From NCBI GenBank assembly GCA_963971225.1, contig OZ020267.1, positions 4,526,001 through 4,590,000 of the forward strand: DNA of 64,000 nt, written 5' to 3'. Below the pieces are notes generated by a model. It was given only the letters and a program-made list of their open reading frames with translations, made no database searches and was not told the DNA's origin. The position numbers and the translations under genes are program-made. Shown here piece after piece: positions 1-12,650 of this stretch. The number at the start of each line of letters is the position of its first letter. Position 1 is the stretch's first letter. This stretch comes from Melieria omissa (lineage: Eukaryota; Arthropoda; Insecta; Diptera; Ulidiidae).

Positions 1-2056
1 TTACTTATGGGCAGTGATTTCTTAAGTTTAACCGATTCGAGACGACGATTTTTTTTCGAACACGGTCCCCAGGGGCGAAATTTTATTTTTCTTTGTATTG
101 TACACAGTATAACCAATGCCAAATTTATTTTTCCGGTACTTTACAGATTTCATTAGTTCCAGAAAAATCTTATTTCGACGACTAGTTTACTTAAAGTAAC
201 TGATAATTGCACATTACTCTCTCATAGCCTCGGAATTCCATTGCACACACGGTGTGCAATCAGTCTCAAATGTGTTAAAAATATTTTTAAAAACCTCAAA
301 ACACAATAGTTTCATCTATCAGATCATATTAAGTCAGAATAGAAGAAATTTCAATTTCATATCGATAACAAAAATTTGTAAGCTTTATTGTTCCCATTGA
401 CACGAACCAGGAAGTTTGTGCACACACCATTGACAACACTGCTGGCATTGCCTATAGCAACAAAAAATGTAAAGCATATTTCTTATACAAAAAAATTAGA
501 GCTATCAGTAGAAAATTAGGCTACATAGAAAATCCAATGAGCCGCATTACCCTGACGACCAACACGTTCCGCACGCCAATTCCAGTGTGTAATGACCCCA
601 CAAAAGCACTTTTGGCGTCTCCCCATTTCAACAAAACTAATGTCAAGGTACGTTAAAGTTGACTTCGGATCTGAGTCGAATACAAAAATGTCATTTTAGT
701 CATGCGCCATATGATTCAATTGATTTTACTCAGAACTACTTGTAAGCTTTAGTGTACATGTGTGTCTGTGTGTGTATGTTGGTACTGTAATGTGTTAAGT
801 CATGCTTGGTGCAATATTTTTCTAAGTTTGGTTATAGTTAGGCACGTTTGAAGTCAACTTTGTAACTGTTTGAACAAGTTGCAAGTTATTCCTGCTATCA
901 GAAAGTTTGTGTCTGCCTAGTCAGCTCAGCAGAGTCTATAAATGTATTTTCCCTAGAAAAGTGTTAAGCAGAACAACTTGCGTTTACTTTCTGTACCATT
1001 TGTGATTATTTATTTACTTAGTTTTCTCAAACTGTCCCTCTCTTTCTTCCCAGATTTCATATACATTTTCAAACCAAACCCTTTGGTATTGTAATTTTTT
1101 TCAGAATTCCTTCTAAAAGTGATTTATACGCCATATCGGATAACGCCAAACCGCGCCAAGCTGCGGCCATCACAATTCACGTACACACCGGGACAGAGCA
1201 GTGTCCCGCCAACTGAGCCAACGCAACACGCACAACGCGGCCGCCCTAAAAATACTCAAAACTCCCCGCTGCGAATCATAATTACGGCCGCGTACCAAAG
1301 GTGTGGTCTGTCCGTGCGCACACATGTCTTTCCTGCGCTTCCAACTCAATCGAAAAGTATTCGTTTACATGCATAAATGCATTTCTGAATGCTGGAAAGT
1401 GCGCATTAGCCGCTCTTTAAGTGGCCGGACCTTCATTTCACTTCACGACCACAAGCGTCGTCTGGCGACGAAATTTTGTAGAATTATGAAATGTATAACG
1501 TGCGCTGCATGATAAACGCTGCGACTTAGAGACGAAGAGTTGCTGGTGTGTGTGTAATGGTGTGTCGCTATGCACCAGGCGGATATCCTTTGACCCGAAA
1601 AGCCTGCGTCTAGGGGTGAGCGACAAGGATTGCAACAGCAACAGCAAAATGGTTTGTATAAAATGGAAATTGCGTAGAAAAACTGGAGAAAAAATTAATG
1701 GACAAAGACGTGACTTATGCGCGTAGACACAAACACACACGAACACTTGAATGAGTATATACGTGAGTTCATATATATATACAATACAATTTAATACATT
1801 TTTTTCGTAGTTGCCTTTTCACAGCGAATCAGCCAACATGTGTGTTTAACCCTCTAGTTGCACTTTTAAATTTAAAAACCTGTAATTTGTGGAACATTTA
1901 AGGTTTGAGATGATTTCTTGATGATTTCTTCTTCTTCTTGACTGGCACGACTGCCCGATAACGAAACTAAGGCCTAGCTACCCGCAACCATCCATGTTGT
2001 GCGGTTATTGGAGGGTTAATTCTGCTAAATCATAGTACAAATAGTGTCATTTTTGC
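1..2056. other. left part of the abd-A intron before the homeobox exon
   Basis: No coding exon seen. AT-rich DNA with a more GC-rich island at about 1130-1470. ORFs here overlap in several frames and resemble no family. Confidence 0.7.
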
Positions 2057-2060
2057 TTAA

Positions 2061-2589
2061 CCCTTTCGACGCCAAAGTTTCCTGAGCGCAACTTCACTTA
2101 TTTGTCATCTTATAGCAAAAGCTACGATTGATTTATGGGTTTAATTTAAGTAGGCACCAACAAATTAATATTTTTAGATTTGAACTAAAAGAAAACTAAA
2201 AAATTCTACTTACTTATTTATACCCAAAATAATTTCCAATAATTTTGCAGCCATATAAGGGAAAGTTTGTGTTCTAATTGAAGTCTACGAATTGGGCGCG
2301 TTCGATCAAAACCCGGTTTCTTTAAAATTGGTTAAATAAAATCAAAAAGTGATAATTTTGTATTTTTCCAAAAATATTAAATAATTTTTCTGTAATTAAA
2401 AAATATTGATACAAAATTTATTTACCTCGTTTTAAGCTAAAATTGCTCAAAAGTAAACTAGTTCTAGAACTCTAACAAAGAGGCGTGGCAACTTGAAGTG
2501 TCGTATGCACACTGCATAGGCAAATCTTTCATGATTTAAATACCAAAAAGTAATATCGAGACACAGAGTAAAATCTGGGGTCGAAAGGG
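2061..2589. mobile_element. TTAA-type MITE, family A copy 1 (529 bp)
   Basis: Starts CCCTTTCGAC and ends GTCGAAAGGG, flanked by TTAA at 2057-2060 and 2590-2593. Removing it restores the palindromic target TTTTGCTTAAGCAAAA. TTAA duplication and CCC ends are the signature of piggyBac-type transposition (established). No coding capacity. Shares its interior with 12651-13160 and 45891-46410. Confidence 0.85.
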
Positions 2590-2937
2590 TTAAGCAAAAT
2601 TATACATTCGGGGCATTTATTAAATGTGCCTCGAATCTAAATCGAATCTAAACCAAATTATATCCAGTTTTTAAATCAAAACAATTCTCCTTCTTCCTCA
2701 TTTGCAGAAATTTCCATCAGAAAGAATATTTCATGTAATTTGTCCATCAGTTGTCTGTCGTTTTCAGTTGCCAACTGCTTGTTCCAAACAAAAAAATTAC
2801 CCCTTCAACGGATTTTCTCTTTTCAATCACTTTTTGCCGCATATTGCATGGCATTTCATCGACAAAGCTCAGTTTGTCTGTGCGCCATCCTTGGCCTCTT
2901 CACATAAGCGATTTTTTATGCGCTCGTATCCCCTTCT

Positions 2938-2963
2938 GCCATTTGCCATTTGCCATTTGCCAT
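2938..2963 (+). promoter_or_regulatory. four tandem GCCAT(TT) heptamers, PHO-type cores
   Basis: GCCATTT occurs three times head to tail, followed by GCCAT. GCCAT is the core bound by Pleiohomeotic/YY1, used in Polycomb response elements. It may also be just a short tandem repeat. Confidence 0.3.
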
Positions 2964-3422
2964 GTTGCTGCGGCATAAGCGGCTTGAATAGAATTTCTAA
3001 ACGATTGAACGCAAAAGACGCTCATAACCCGAGGAGCGAGTATTCCCAGCGTGGCTGCGCGAAAAAAACACACACAGAAAAACGGCCATGTTTAAGCGGA
3101 GTGAGTGTGAAATGGAGTGTAGCGAAGTGGAGTGGAGTGAAGTGGAGTGCAGTGTGATGTGGTTTGGAGTTCTGTTTTGACATTTTTATGTTGAATATTT
3201 TTGAATTATGACTTCATTGCACACAACTTTGTATTGTTTTCAGTTTAATACATTGAAGAAAACTGCGCGATTTTATTGCGCAAAAGTATTTGCTTAAGTT
3301 CGCCGCTACTCTCGTACAATTTTCACATAACTAATGAATATTTCGGTAATAAATCATTTGGCAGGCGAATTCTTGTTCGTGATTTCTAGTCACGCAAGCA
3401 ATACGAATCATATTGGCTCGGG

Positions 3423-3577
3423 CAGTGGCGGATTCAGGGGGGTGTTTTGGGGGTTGAAACCCCCCCCGAAATATTTGGATCGCCTATAAAACTATATACA
3501 AATTAAAAAGCATTTTACAAATATTAAAGAATTACTTTTTGAAACCCCCCCGAAATATTTTTCTGAATCCGCCCCTG
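3423..3577. mobile_element. hAT-type MITE with exact 8-bp target duplication (155 bp)
   Basis: Begins CAGTGGCGGATTCAG and ends CTGAATCCGCCCCTG (inverted repeats), flanked on both sides by GGCTCGGG (3415-3422 and 3578-3585). Long C and G runs follow each end. An 8-bp duplication and CAG ends indicate the hAT superfamily. The intact duplication suggests a fairly recent insertion. Confidence 0.85.
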
Positions 3578-3585
3578 GGCTCGGG

Positions 3586-6500
3586 GAGTACTTGGATTAT
3601 AAACGATATATTTAATAAAGTAACCAACGTTTCCGGTGCAACAAAGTAAAGCAAAATTAAGATAAATTGGCATTCCAGAAAAGAGTAACTAAAAGTGTAT
3701 TTTTTCGTATAACGGACACAAATTGAGCAATAGCAAACAGTAATGAATGGTAACGAAAACATTTGAAATGACTAGTCGAAGGAATTTAGTACCTTAATCT
3801 AGGGATTTGGTTCAAAACTTATTCATAATTCTGAGCATATTTTGCCGAATTACTTGCTAGACTTTTCGTTATTGACAAAAGGGCAATGAGGAACACCAAC
3901 GACAGAAGGAAATGGTTCAAAACTCAGAATCTTAGGTCTCGGTGAGTGTAGCCGAATCGAAAGAAGGATTCATAATCGTTGCGGTTCAGCAAACAGTCCA
4001 TTCAATTTTTATGATTTTTTCAAGACAAAAAATAATTAAAAATGATGGTTTTAAAAGAAAGAAATAGACTGCACCACATCTCCTGTACTTCAAAACAGTG
4101 TAACTTAGAAGAAGAAACACATACTTAGTCAACGATCCGAACCAGTCTCACTTAATAACCACGGAGAAGTTCGACTGGCACTCAAACCCGAACTCATACT
4201 GAAAATAACACTTCTAACTTCCCTTCGCCAGCAAACTGAAGGTCAACGATCCTTACACACAAAAATAATTTGCCACAATGTGCGCTGGCGCTCGTTATCC
4301 CTTCTTCCCGTCGCTTCTGGCAGCGACTCCTTGGCGTCATGGCGTAAGGCACACAGAGTTATGATTTCAATTCGTATAAGTAATTTCCATCGGCATTGGC
4401 GTCACTTGAGGCATTTGCAGGCAATGCACATTCTGTGCATGCAGCAAATTCTCAATAAGCGCCGCATTGTGTTAAATATTCTGCGCGCATCGTTCGGCGA
4501 CAAATGCAACTGCAGCCAAACAACAAACACCGCTGTAACGAATAACAGAAGACAACAACAATAATTTCTGCTAATGGCAAAAACGGAAAATAACATTGTG
4601 CTATGTTATTGTTGTTGTTGTTGTTTTTGTTGTCAACATGGCGCTTGGTGCGCTGAAAATTAATTACGAAAGCTTGTGTTTTCATTTTGCATTGCTTGGC
4701 AGATTCCTAACGACCTCTGCTCTGCGTTGTTGTTAGCAACGTTGGGGGCGTAGGGTGACACACACACAGGATCTGTGAATGACAACGTGTCACAGCGCGC
4801 TGGTCGTCGACCACATTGTCAGTTCAGCTAGCCGACACAGCGACAGACAGACGTTTGTTATTTAGTGTTGTTGCTGCTGCAGCTCTATGTGGAAATTTCG
4901 CTCTACCGCATGAAATGGCAGCGACAGTGGTGGCCAAGATTGTGCCGCGTGCATGCGCACAACGCGCCAGCAGCGAAACGTGCTGTCTATGTGTGTGTAT
5001 ATTTTTTTGAGGTTAAGTCAGCGGCCCAACACCGACACTGCTGAAATGCAGCAACAACACACAAACACCAGTGACGGCTGTGCGGATGTGCTTGGGAAGG
5101 GTTAATTTATGAGGCGCGATAAGCGAAATTCCATTTCACTGTGGTTTTTGTTTAATTTCCGATTTTTTTTTTGTTGAATTCCAAACTGTTGTTTGTGTTG
5201 GGTGTTGGTTGTTGTAGTCGTCGTCATGGTTGTTGCTATTGTTAAGAAAATATGCGCTGCGCTGTTATCGGCACGTTTGTGCAATTTCTGCGGTGACAGC
5301 AACGGTTGTTCGCTGCTGCCCGATGAGCAAACGAAGGCGCGGAGAACAGTCATGACCAGCAACAAACATGGCCGTGACATGATGCGATGTGGCAGTGTGG
5401 CAGACAAGGCAAACGAAACGTTGTTGTTTGAGAGCCGTGGCGAAAGTTGAACAGTTGCTGGCTGTGAATGTGTGGCGGGAGGAGGAGTGAAGGAGGAGGT
5501 AGTTTGCAAAAGGGTTAATCTGTGGTTTTAATGAATTGAACGCGGCGGTTGGTGGCGTAAAAGGCGCGAGAAGCAGTTGGGTGGTGTGGAGGAGGGCAGA
5601 AAAGAACATAACTTGTGCCCATTCGCATAAGCTGGACAAGGATACACATGGCTGCAGTCATGTGAGGGCGTCAAAATTTGAATTCGCAGACAAATTCAAA
5701 TTAAATTTGGATTGAAGAAGTATGGGTGCGATTGTTATGGCAAATGTTTGTTTTTGCTACTGTTGCCTTCAAGCAATGCAGAGAGATTAAAGGGTCATTC
5801 CACCCTCTTGGTGGTACTGGCATTTTGTATTTTTTTTTGCAAATTTTTAACCATTCTAAGTGTTGTTTAATTTTAAAATTTTTTTAAAATAACAAACAAT
5901 GATTAAAATAATTTTTAACAATAATTTATTTTAATAATTTTGACCAAGAAATTAACAAACCCAGCTGCTTTTAGTGTACCATTTAACAATTAATTTCATA
6001 TAATTTACAAAAAAAAAAATTCAACTATTGATGTTTCAAATCAGGCACATTCGCTGACACTCAGCGATATTCAAATACATTTTTTTTCAGCTGCATTTAG
6101 CTCCAACATTGCAACAAATTCTTCCATGCTCTTCGAATAAATCAGTTTGGATTTTAATTTTTGCAGCCATCATTTACTATGCTTTATCACACATTTCCCA
6201 CATCTTCTAGCACACTTTGCACTAAACTCGAATCGTTTTTTTCAATATGTAAAATTATCGTAATTTTTCCCATTAAAAAACGCATTGTTGAGCACTTTGA
6301 CTTTGCGTGATCGAGTGCAGTTTTCGAGTTGTGTTTAATTAGTCGTGCATGCGGTGTTATTTTTATTTCGTGCTTTTGTTTTATTTTTAACGAGGCAAAG
6401 CAGTCAGACGTGTGTGGGGTTTTTGTTGGCTGTGCGTGATCGCTGGAAAATGCCACACCATTTTTTAAGTGTTTATTGGGATTTGATGTAAATGCCTGAT

Positions 6501-7130
6501 GAAACATTATTTGATTGTTTTAATGAACTTTGCAATTAGCTGCGTAAAATAAAAAAAATAAAAATAAAAACAAATTAAATGAAAATTAAAATCATTGTCT
6601 GGGTGACTGAAAACGGTTGCTTGCATATTAGGAATGGACCTATAATGCAAAAGATTTATAGAAAATAATTTCTTAAGAAAGAATAAACGAATGAATGCAA
6701 AATAAAACTACTTTGAAAGTAGTTAAACAATAAAAAAGAAACCAAAACATGTCAAACATGATGTTTACAATTTCTTGCACCAAGCACCATTACACACCAG
6801 TCATCGTTGGCAATTTACACAAAGAACTAAAGCTGCAATTTCAAACGAACTGGAACCGACACAATGCACGATCCAGCATTTCAGCGCGATCCGGCTCCAA
6901 CGAGCCACAGTCAGTCGTAGGGATCGCGGCCAGCAGCGCCAACTACTCACATCAAATAAAATCACGTTCTCAAATTGCTTGTTTTGAGATTTAATCCCGT
7001 TTGTGAGGCATAAACCACAACAACAACAACAACAACAACTACAACGACGACAACAAGAAGAAAGCACATTGCGCTGCTTGTAACTGTTGGCTGCCGTTGA
7101 GCTGAGGGCTGACGGCCAGCGAAATCGCTT
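3586..7130. other. abd-A intron DNA without recognisable genes
   Basis: Intronic sequence with simple (GTT)n/(CAA)n runs near 4600 and 7020 and AT-rich stretches at 5820-6030 and 6540-6720. ORFs are short and overlapping. A CTCF-like weak site lies at 6935-6945. Confidence 0.6.
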
Positions 7131-7134
7131 CGAC

Positions 7135-7144
7135 TAGGGGGCGC
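7135..7144 (+). promoter_or_regulatory. CTCF-like site in the abd-A intron
   Basis: TAGGGGGCGC matches the Drosophila CTCF core YAGRKGGCGC at all ten positions. A 9-of-10 match in reverse orientation (AGCGCCAACTA) lies 200 bp away at 6935-6945. About one full match per window is expected by chance, so this is only a candidate. Confidence 0.35.
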
Positions 7145-7195
7145 ATTGCACACCTCACTCCGTGTCACGTTTCGCCTTGATCGGCTACTCAAATT

Positions 7196-7216
7196 ACACA
7201 CACACACACACACACC
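7196..7216. repeat. (CA)n microsatellite
   Basis: About ten uninterrupted CA dinucleotides. Confidence 0.9.
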
Positions 7217-7858
7217 CATATGCACATGCAAACAGCCAGCGAGCCGCTGCATCGAATGCAGATTGTTAAGTGCAAATTTTATATGTTCGTCTGTGTTTTA
7301 TGGGTTTTGGAAAACAAAACAACAATATTAGCAGCAGCAGCAACAACAGCCAAGTGGTGCTCGTAAATGGGCCGCAACAATTGTAATAATTGCAATCACC
7401 AGCAATACAACACCGACACCATCAGCATCAGCAACGTCATCGCAAGTGCCACCGTTTGCGATTTTTCGATATGGCAAAGCGTGCGACTGGCGAAAGAGGG
7501 CCCGAGGGGAGCACACTTGACACGCTCTTGCTAAACGTTTCACATGATTGCAATTTTAACCCGTAAGTGATCATAGTTGTTTAATGTGAATGGGGATTTG
7601 TTAATTTTCAAATAAAGTTCTTTTGAGACAAAAGTGAGTCGTTTTTGATGCAGCATCCAAAACAGCGATTAGTAGATCTGACAATCTGATATGAGATCAA
7701 TGCGGATTAATTCTTGTAGATTCTTGAAGTACCAGCCAGGGTGGAGTGGGTTAATTTCTTGACTCATACATGAAAAATAACTAAAGAGAATCAGTCAAAT
7801 CACTGGAAATCAAATAAGACTGAAATTAGTGGCAAAGGCTCAACAAGTACATCAAGAC

Positions 7859-8916
7859 TAGGAATTGCAATTCCTGTTGCAAGGATCTCGGATATTTTCA
7901 GTCGCGAAAAATTTCGGAATTGACAAAATCCGATCCCGGGATAGAAGCATAAAAACAGCTTACTTTTTGCTTTTGTTACCTTAATTTCGAAAGAGGCAAA
8001 TCTTCTTATGTAATACAAAAAATAAATTGCATACTGCACTACTGCTCACACTGAATTTGACTTATTTTGAAATGGCGGAAACCAGTTTAAATATTTCCAA
8101 ATATTTAGTATGAGGATGCAGCAAAATCAGTCGAGCACCTGCTATGCCACTGCCCATTACTACAAGGACGACGGCTCCAAACCCTTGGGGCAAGGTTCTT
8201 TGACGTGCTCGCGGAAGTAGCAGATGCACAGATAACCGATCTACACAATTTCCTCGCGAAGACCAAATGGTTCCCAAAAGATCCCGTTTGGATCTACAGG
8301 GGTCCAAACAGATAAGGGACACCGGTTTTTACGAAAAATGAAGGGATTCACAATGGACCCAACAGGGTTTCCGAGTGGAAGTGCTTGCCGCACACACCCC
8401 TTCCGTAACCTAACTAGTTCATCTAGCAAGTTTATCAGGTAGTTTGGTAATTAAATGCTTTTTTTTTGTTTATTTTGTATTATTTGTCGTGAATATTTTG
8501 TTCTTGGTTTTAAAATGAGAACACAGAATTGCATCTAATGTGAAAATAAATTGAATTTTATTGAAAAAAAGTCTGATTAAGTTTCTTAATTTCCACGATT
8601 CGATTCGACGAATACCACATATTTACATTTCTTCAAATTTCTCTTTATTTTTCGATCCGATTACTTTCTCTTTTCGTGAGATCTCAGTTGGCGATGTGCT
8701 TTCTTGTGCGAAATATTTACAAAAAATTTCTCAATATAATTATTGAGTTGAATACGACTTCGTCGATTCGAGGAAGATTACCAACAACGTATGTAAAATA
8801 TGATAACCCTTCTAGGGTGAAAATAATATATTTAATCCCGACAAAAATTCCGGGATTGGAATTTTTAGTCCCGAAAATAACGGGATCGTAAAACTGGTCC
8901 GGGATTGCAATCCCTA
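7859..8916. mobile_element. element bounded by TAGGRATTGCAATYCC inverted ends
   Basis: TAGGAATTGCAATTCC at 7859 and GGGATTGCAATCCCTA ending at 8916 are inverted copies. Similarity extends inward for about 70 bases on each side as GGGAT/ATCCC-rich sequence. Either one 1.06-kb element containing a retrotransposon fragment, or two solo ends in opposite orientation. Confidence 0.5.
8112..8315 (+). pseudogene. C-terminal remnant of a non-LTR retrotransposon ORF2
   Basis: An uninterrupted 67-codon stretch ending in TAA reads SVEHLLCHCPLL, then GARFFDVLAEV, then HNFLAKTKWF. This is the H-x3-C-x-C cysteine/histidine tail and the closing F...T-x-WF pattern found after the RNase H domain in I/Jockey-group non-LTR elements. 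No reverse transcriptase or RNase H remains, so it is a 5'-truncated dead copy. The downstream 3' part contains CCTAAC near 8408. Confidence 0.75.
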
Positions 8917-9164
8917 ATCAATCAATTCCATCACTTCGTCATCAATCATAAATTTCCCTAATCAATTTCCCAAAAAAATCGCTAAAACGTTGGTATGAGT
9001 GCCTAAACAAACGATGAAGAAGAAGAAAAAGTTGTACTGAGTGATTTTTTTGCTTTCCAGCTATCAATTCTATAATTTTGAATCTCAATAAACATATCAC
9101 AATAGCAAAAAGGATCATCGATTCAAAGCGCCCAGAAATTCACACTTCTTCATTTCATGCAATC

Positions 9165-9195
<31 letters not shown>

Positions 9196-10936
9196 ATAAA
9201 CATCATATGCAAATTGAAATGCCTTCCCATTTTATGTCTCAACTGTCAAATAGCTGAAAGCACAAACTGGACCAACAAATCACCGAAAAATCACCATTAG
9301 CTCTCGACATAATTGATAGTCAGCACATTTTCTGGCACCACTTACAATTCGACTACAATTGTCGTTAATGTGCGACATCAAAACTCAACAATAGTAACAA
9401 ACAACACAAACAACCAAAACATAAACCATAAAATTGTCGCCGCCACATTCCGAGTAATCACAACATTGCCACCGTCACACCGCCACCATCAGCAGCGACA
9501 TCATCATTCCGGGCAACACCCAAACGTAAGTCGCATAAAATCGGGTAAATAGATCGTAAAACGATCGTTAAAAAACCGACGAACCGAGACAAAAGACACG
9601 AAACTGCATACGAAATCGAAAAAGAGTACTGAAGATGAAGAATTTTTGAGCGAGCAATTTGTTGGCGTTTCGAAATGATCTCATTTCGGTTTGACGTTGT
9701 CAACAAACAAACAGACGGCCCCTAGTTAAAAACGAATTCCTCACTTTCTGCGTGGCGAAATGAAACTCAAATAGATTGCGCCCAACGAGGAAACGTTGCT
9801 GCGCGGGTGTTGTGTGTGTATGATCGGCAACACTGCACAATGCCGAATTGCCAACCAATAAAATCGGCAGACAGCCAGCCAACATAAAAATTGTACGAGG
9901 GGAAACCAGCAGACGACTGTTAATTTAGCGGAATTTTGCACTTTTTATTATTAACGATGCCGAGAGCACTTCTCCAATGTGTCGCGGGGTGCAAAAGTCG
10001 TGTGCAGCAATTATTGTACAATCACAACTTTTAATATGGGTTTGCGTGTCTGTTGTCAATTTTCAGCAGTTAACTGTTTGAGTGAAGTCAAAATGTAGCA
10101 ACAAAAAGTTTCTTCAGAGGGTGTAAATTTGATGGGAGTGAAAGAATGTCTTTGAAGGAATAAAATGGTTAGGTCTAAATTGGAGTTGGTGGTTTTATGA
10201 TATATGGCCGACACTCTAAGCACTGAATTGCTAAGAAGGCTTTCTTTTTGGGATACTTTTATCTTTAAAGTCTTTTGTAGAGAAGTATTTTTGTGGAAGA
10301 GAAGCAAGAAATATATACTTTTCAATACTAAGTTTTTATTCAGAACTAGTTCCTCCTACTGTTTTCCTTGGAAAAATGTAAAATCATAAATTATCAAATT
10401 TTTGTATTTAGTAAATGTAAAAATTTAGGCACTAGAACTCAAATCACCGGCAAATTGCATTACTTTAATCATGCCAGAGGTTTATTCAAACATATAATTT
10501 TTGAACCCAGATATATAAGAACGCCAAAGGACCACAAGACTACTACTTAAGCAGCGGCAGGATAAACTTTTGTTAGTGGCTATTCTTCACAAAATCTGAG
10601 GACATCAAGCACAAATTGAAATTTTCTCAAATCATTTACAATGTCTTCAAAGAATCATTCATTGCAATATCAATTAGCTTGCTTTGGATTATCTAACAAA
10701 ATTATAGACAAGCGTATAAAATGAAATTCAATGAGGTTCGAAAGTCATTGCCAAGTATTATGAGGCGATGATAAGATCAGCGACTACTGTTGGTTGGACA
10801 ATGAATGAAACGAAACCCCCAACCTATCAGACAACATTTTCAATCGAATAAAATTCGGTGCCTAAAATTATTTTCATTAAAAATTATGCCTAAATGATCC
10901 TTAACTAGACGATCCTGCTAATTTTAGTCCTCAACC
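8917..10936. other. abd-A intron DNA without recognisable genes
   Basis: Contains a (CAA)n run at about 9166-9196. Nothing coding recognised. Confidence 0.6.
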
Positions 10937-11480
10937 AGACAATGAACTAATTTTTTGAAGATCACTAAAGAATTTCAAGGCATTTATTCTCATTGAAACA
11001 ATTAGGGAAAAATAAAAAGTAGGTATCTGTATTCAATGAAATATGAGTATGTCGTGAGTATGAATAATGAGTAAAATATTACTCACAATCAAAATAAAAT
11101 AATTTCAACTTGAATCGATCTAACGCCAGAAGACAATGAACTAATTTTGTGAAGATCACTTAAGGTTCTTAAGGCATTTTTCCTTATAGCAACAATTGAG
11201 GAAGTTAAAAGTATTTAGAATATATTCAATGAAAATATTACTGTGTAAAATATTACTCACAATCAAAATAAAATAATTGAAATATCAACTTGAACCGATC
11301 GAACGCCATAAGACAATGAACTAATTTTGTGAAGATCACTAAAAAATCTTAAGACATTTTTCCTTATAGCAACAATTAGGAGGATATAAAAATTACCTTT
11401 ATTCACTGAAGGATTAAACTGAGTACCTTAAAATATTACTCACAATAATAATAAAATAATTTAAATTTCAACTTAAATCC
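10937..11480. repeat. tandem triplicate of a ~180-194-bp unit
   Basis: Three units start at 10937, 11131 and 11311 with GACAATGAACTAATTTT, and each ends near ATTACTCACAAT(C)AAA. Periods are 194 and 180 bp with scattered differences, so the expansion is not very recent. It lies inside the abd-A intron. Confidence 0.85.
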
Positions 11481-12468
11481 CCCGGCTGTCCACGTCCATG
11501 TCTGGGTTTTGCATGCAGAACATCGACGACTGCCGCACGCTTTGCCGCTTTAATTCAAATTTATATTGCTTCTCTTCAAAGCTATATACACATTATACAT
11601 CTGTATGTATGTATACATTTGATTTTGTTGTTGTTATTATTGTAGATTTTCGCTCATAATTTAAGAAATATATTTTTAATGATGATGTTGATTGTTATGG
11701 GTGTAATACGCGAGGCATTTAAAATTGGACTCGCTACATCGGCGCGCCTCGCATCGCCACCACACAATTCAATTGAAGTCGTCGCTCCGTCCCGATAAGT
11801 GGGCTATCAAAGCGATTTATGGCGTTCGTGGGGTTCATTCGTGAGGTTCAATTTCAAACAGCACAGATCACAGATCTGTTCACTTGTATAAGCGAGGCAA
11901 ATACTTTTTGTAGATTTGTATTTGAACATTTTGTGCATATCTACACAAACATTTTTATTTGAATATATGTATATCAAACTGATGATAGTTGTTGTTTTTA
12001 TTGTAAAATTGTGTAGAAGCTGGCGCCGTTGTTGCTGCTGCCAGGGAATCTCAATTGTAGTTGAACATTTTTTTGTTGCTGTTTCGGAAGAGTGCGTTGC
12101 GCTGTCTGTGAGTTTAATTTAGAAGCCATTTTCTGCAGTTGGGTTATGTTGAACAAATTGATTTTGTTGTCTTAATTATGTGTGCAATTGTGCAGAAATG
12201 ACTTAATTTTCTTGAGCTTTGCAAGACAGTAGAGCGAATGCAAAGGAAGATTTCTGAGCAAACATTTGTTCAATATCAGTTTGAATGGAGAATTTAGTGG
12301 AGCTTATTGAAGACTTCTTGACAAACACATGTTCAATATTAGGTCATTATGAGATATGTAAATTCACTTTTCAGTGCTTTGAGATGTCATTAGTATCAGT
12401 ATTGAGTCAAGAGAATCAACAGAACTGTGGAGATTATAATGCAAGATTTCTAACAGAGATTGTTTAAG
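11481..12468. other. abd-A intron DNA without recognisable genes
   Basis: AT-rich with a short GC-richer patch at about 11730-11800. No coding feature supported. Confidence 0.6.
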
Positions 12469-12646
12469 ACTAGAAAGACCATTGCGGCCATTTTGATGGG
12501 TTTTCATCTGTATTTTCTTTAGTATTTCTATGAAAGTTTGCTTTGAGGATTTTTATTTTTTATCGGGTTCTACAATAAGTGTTCTACAACTACAATTATC
12601 CGATGTGTACTTTTCGAAATATCAACGAATATAATATATAGTCTTT
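12469..12646. mobile_element. truncated copy of the CTAGAAAGACC element
   Basis: Starts ACTAGAAAGACCATTGCGG, the inverted form of the right end of the complete copy at 61430-61742, and matches it through a CTTTTCGAAATATCAACG block. Similarity stops where a TTAA MITE begins at 12647, so the MITE inserted into or beside it later. Confidence 0.65.
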
Positions 12647-12650
12647 TTAA

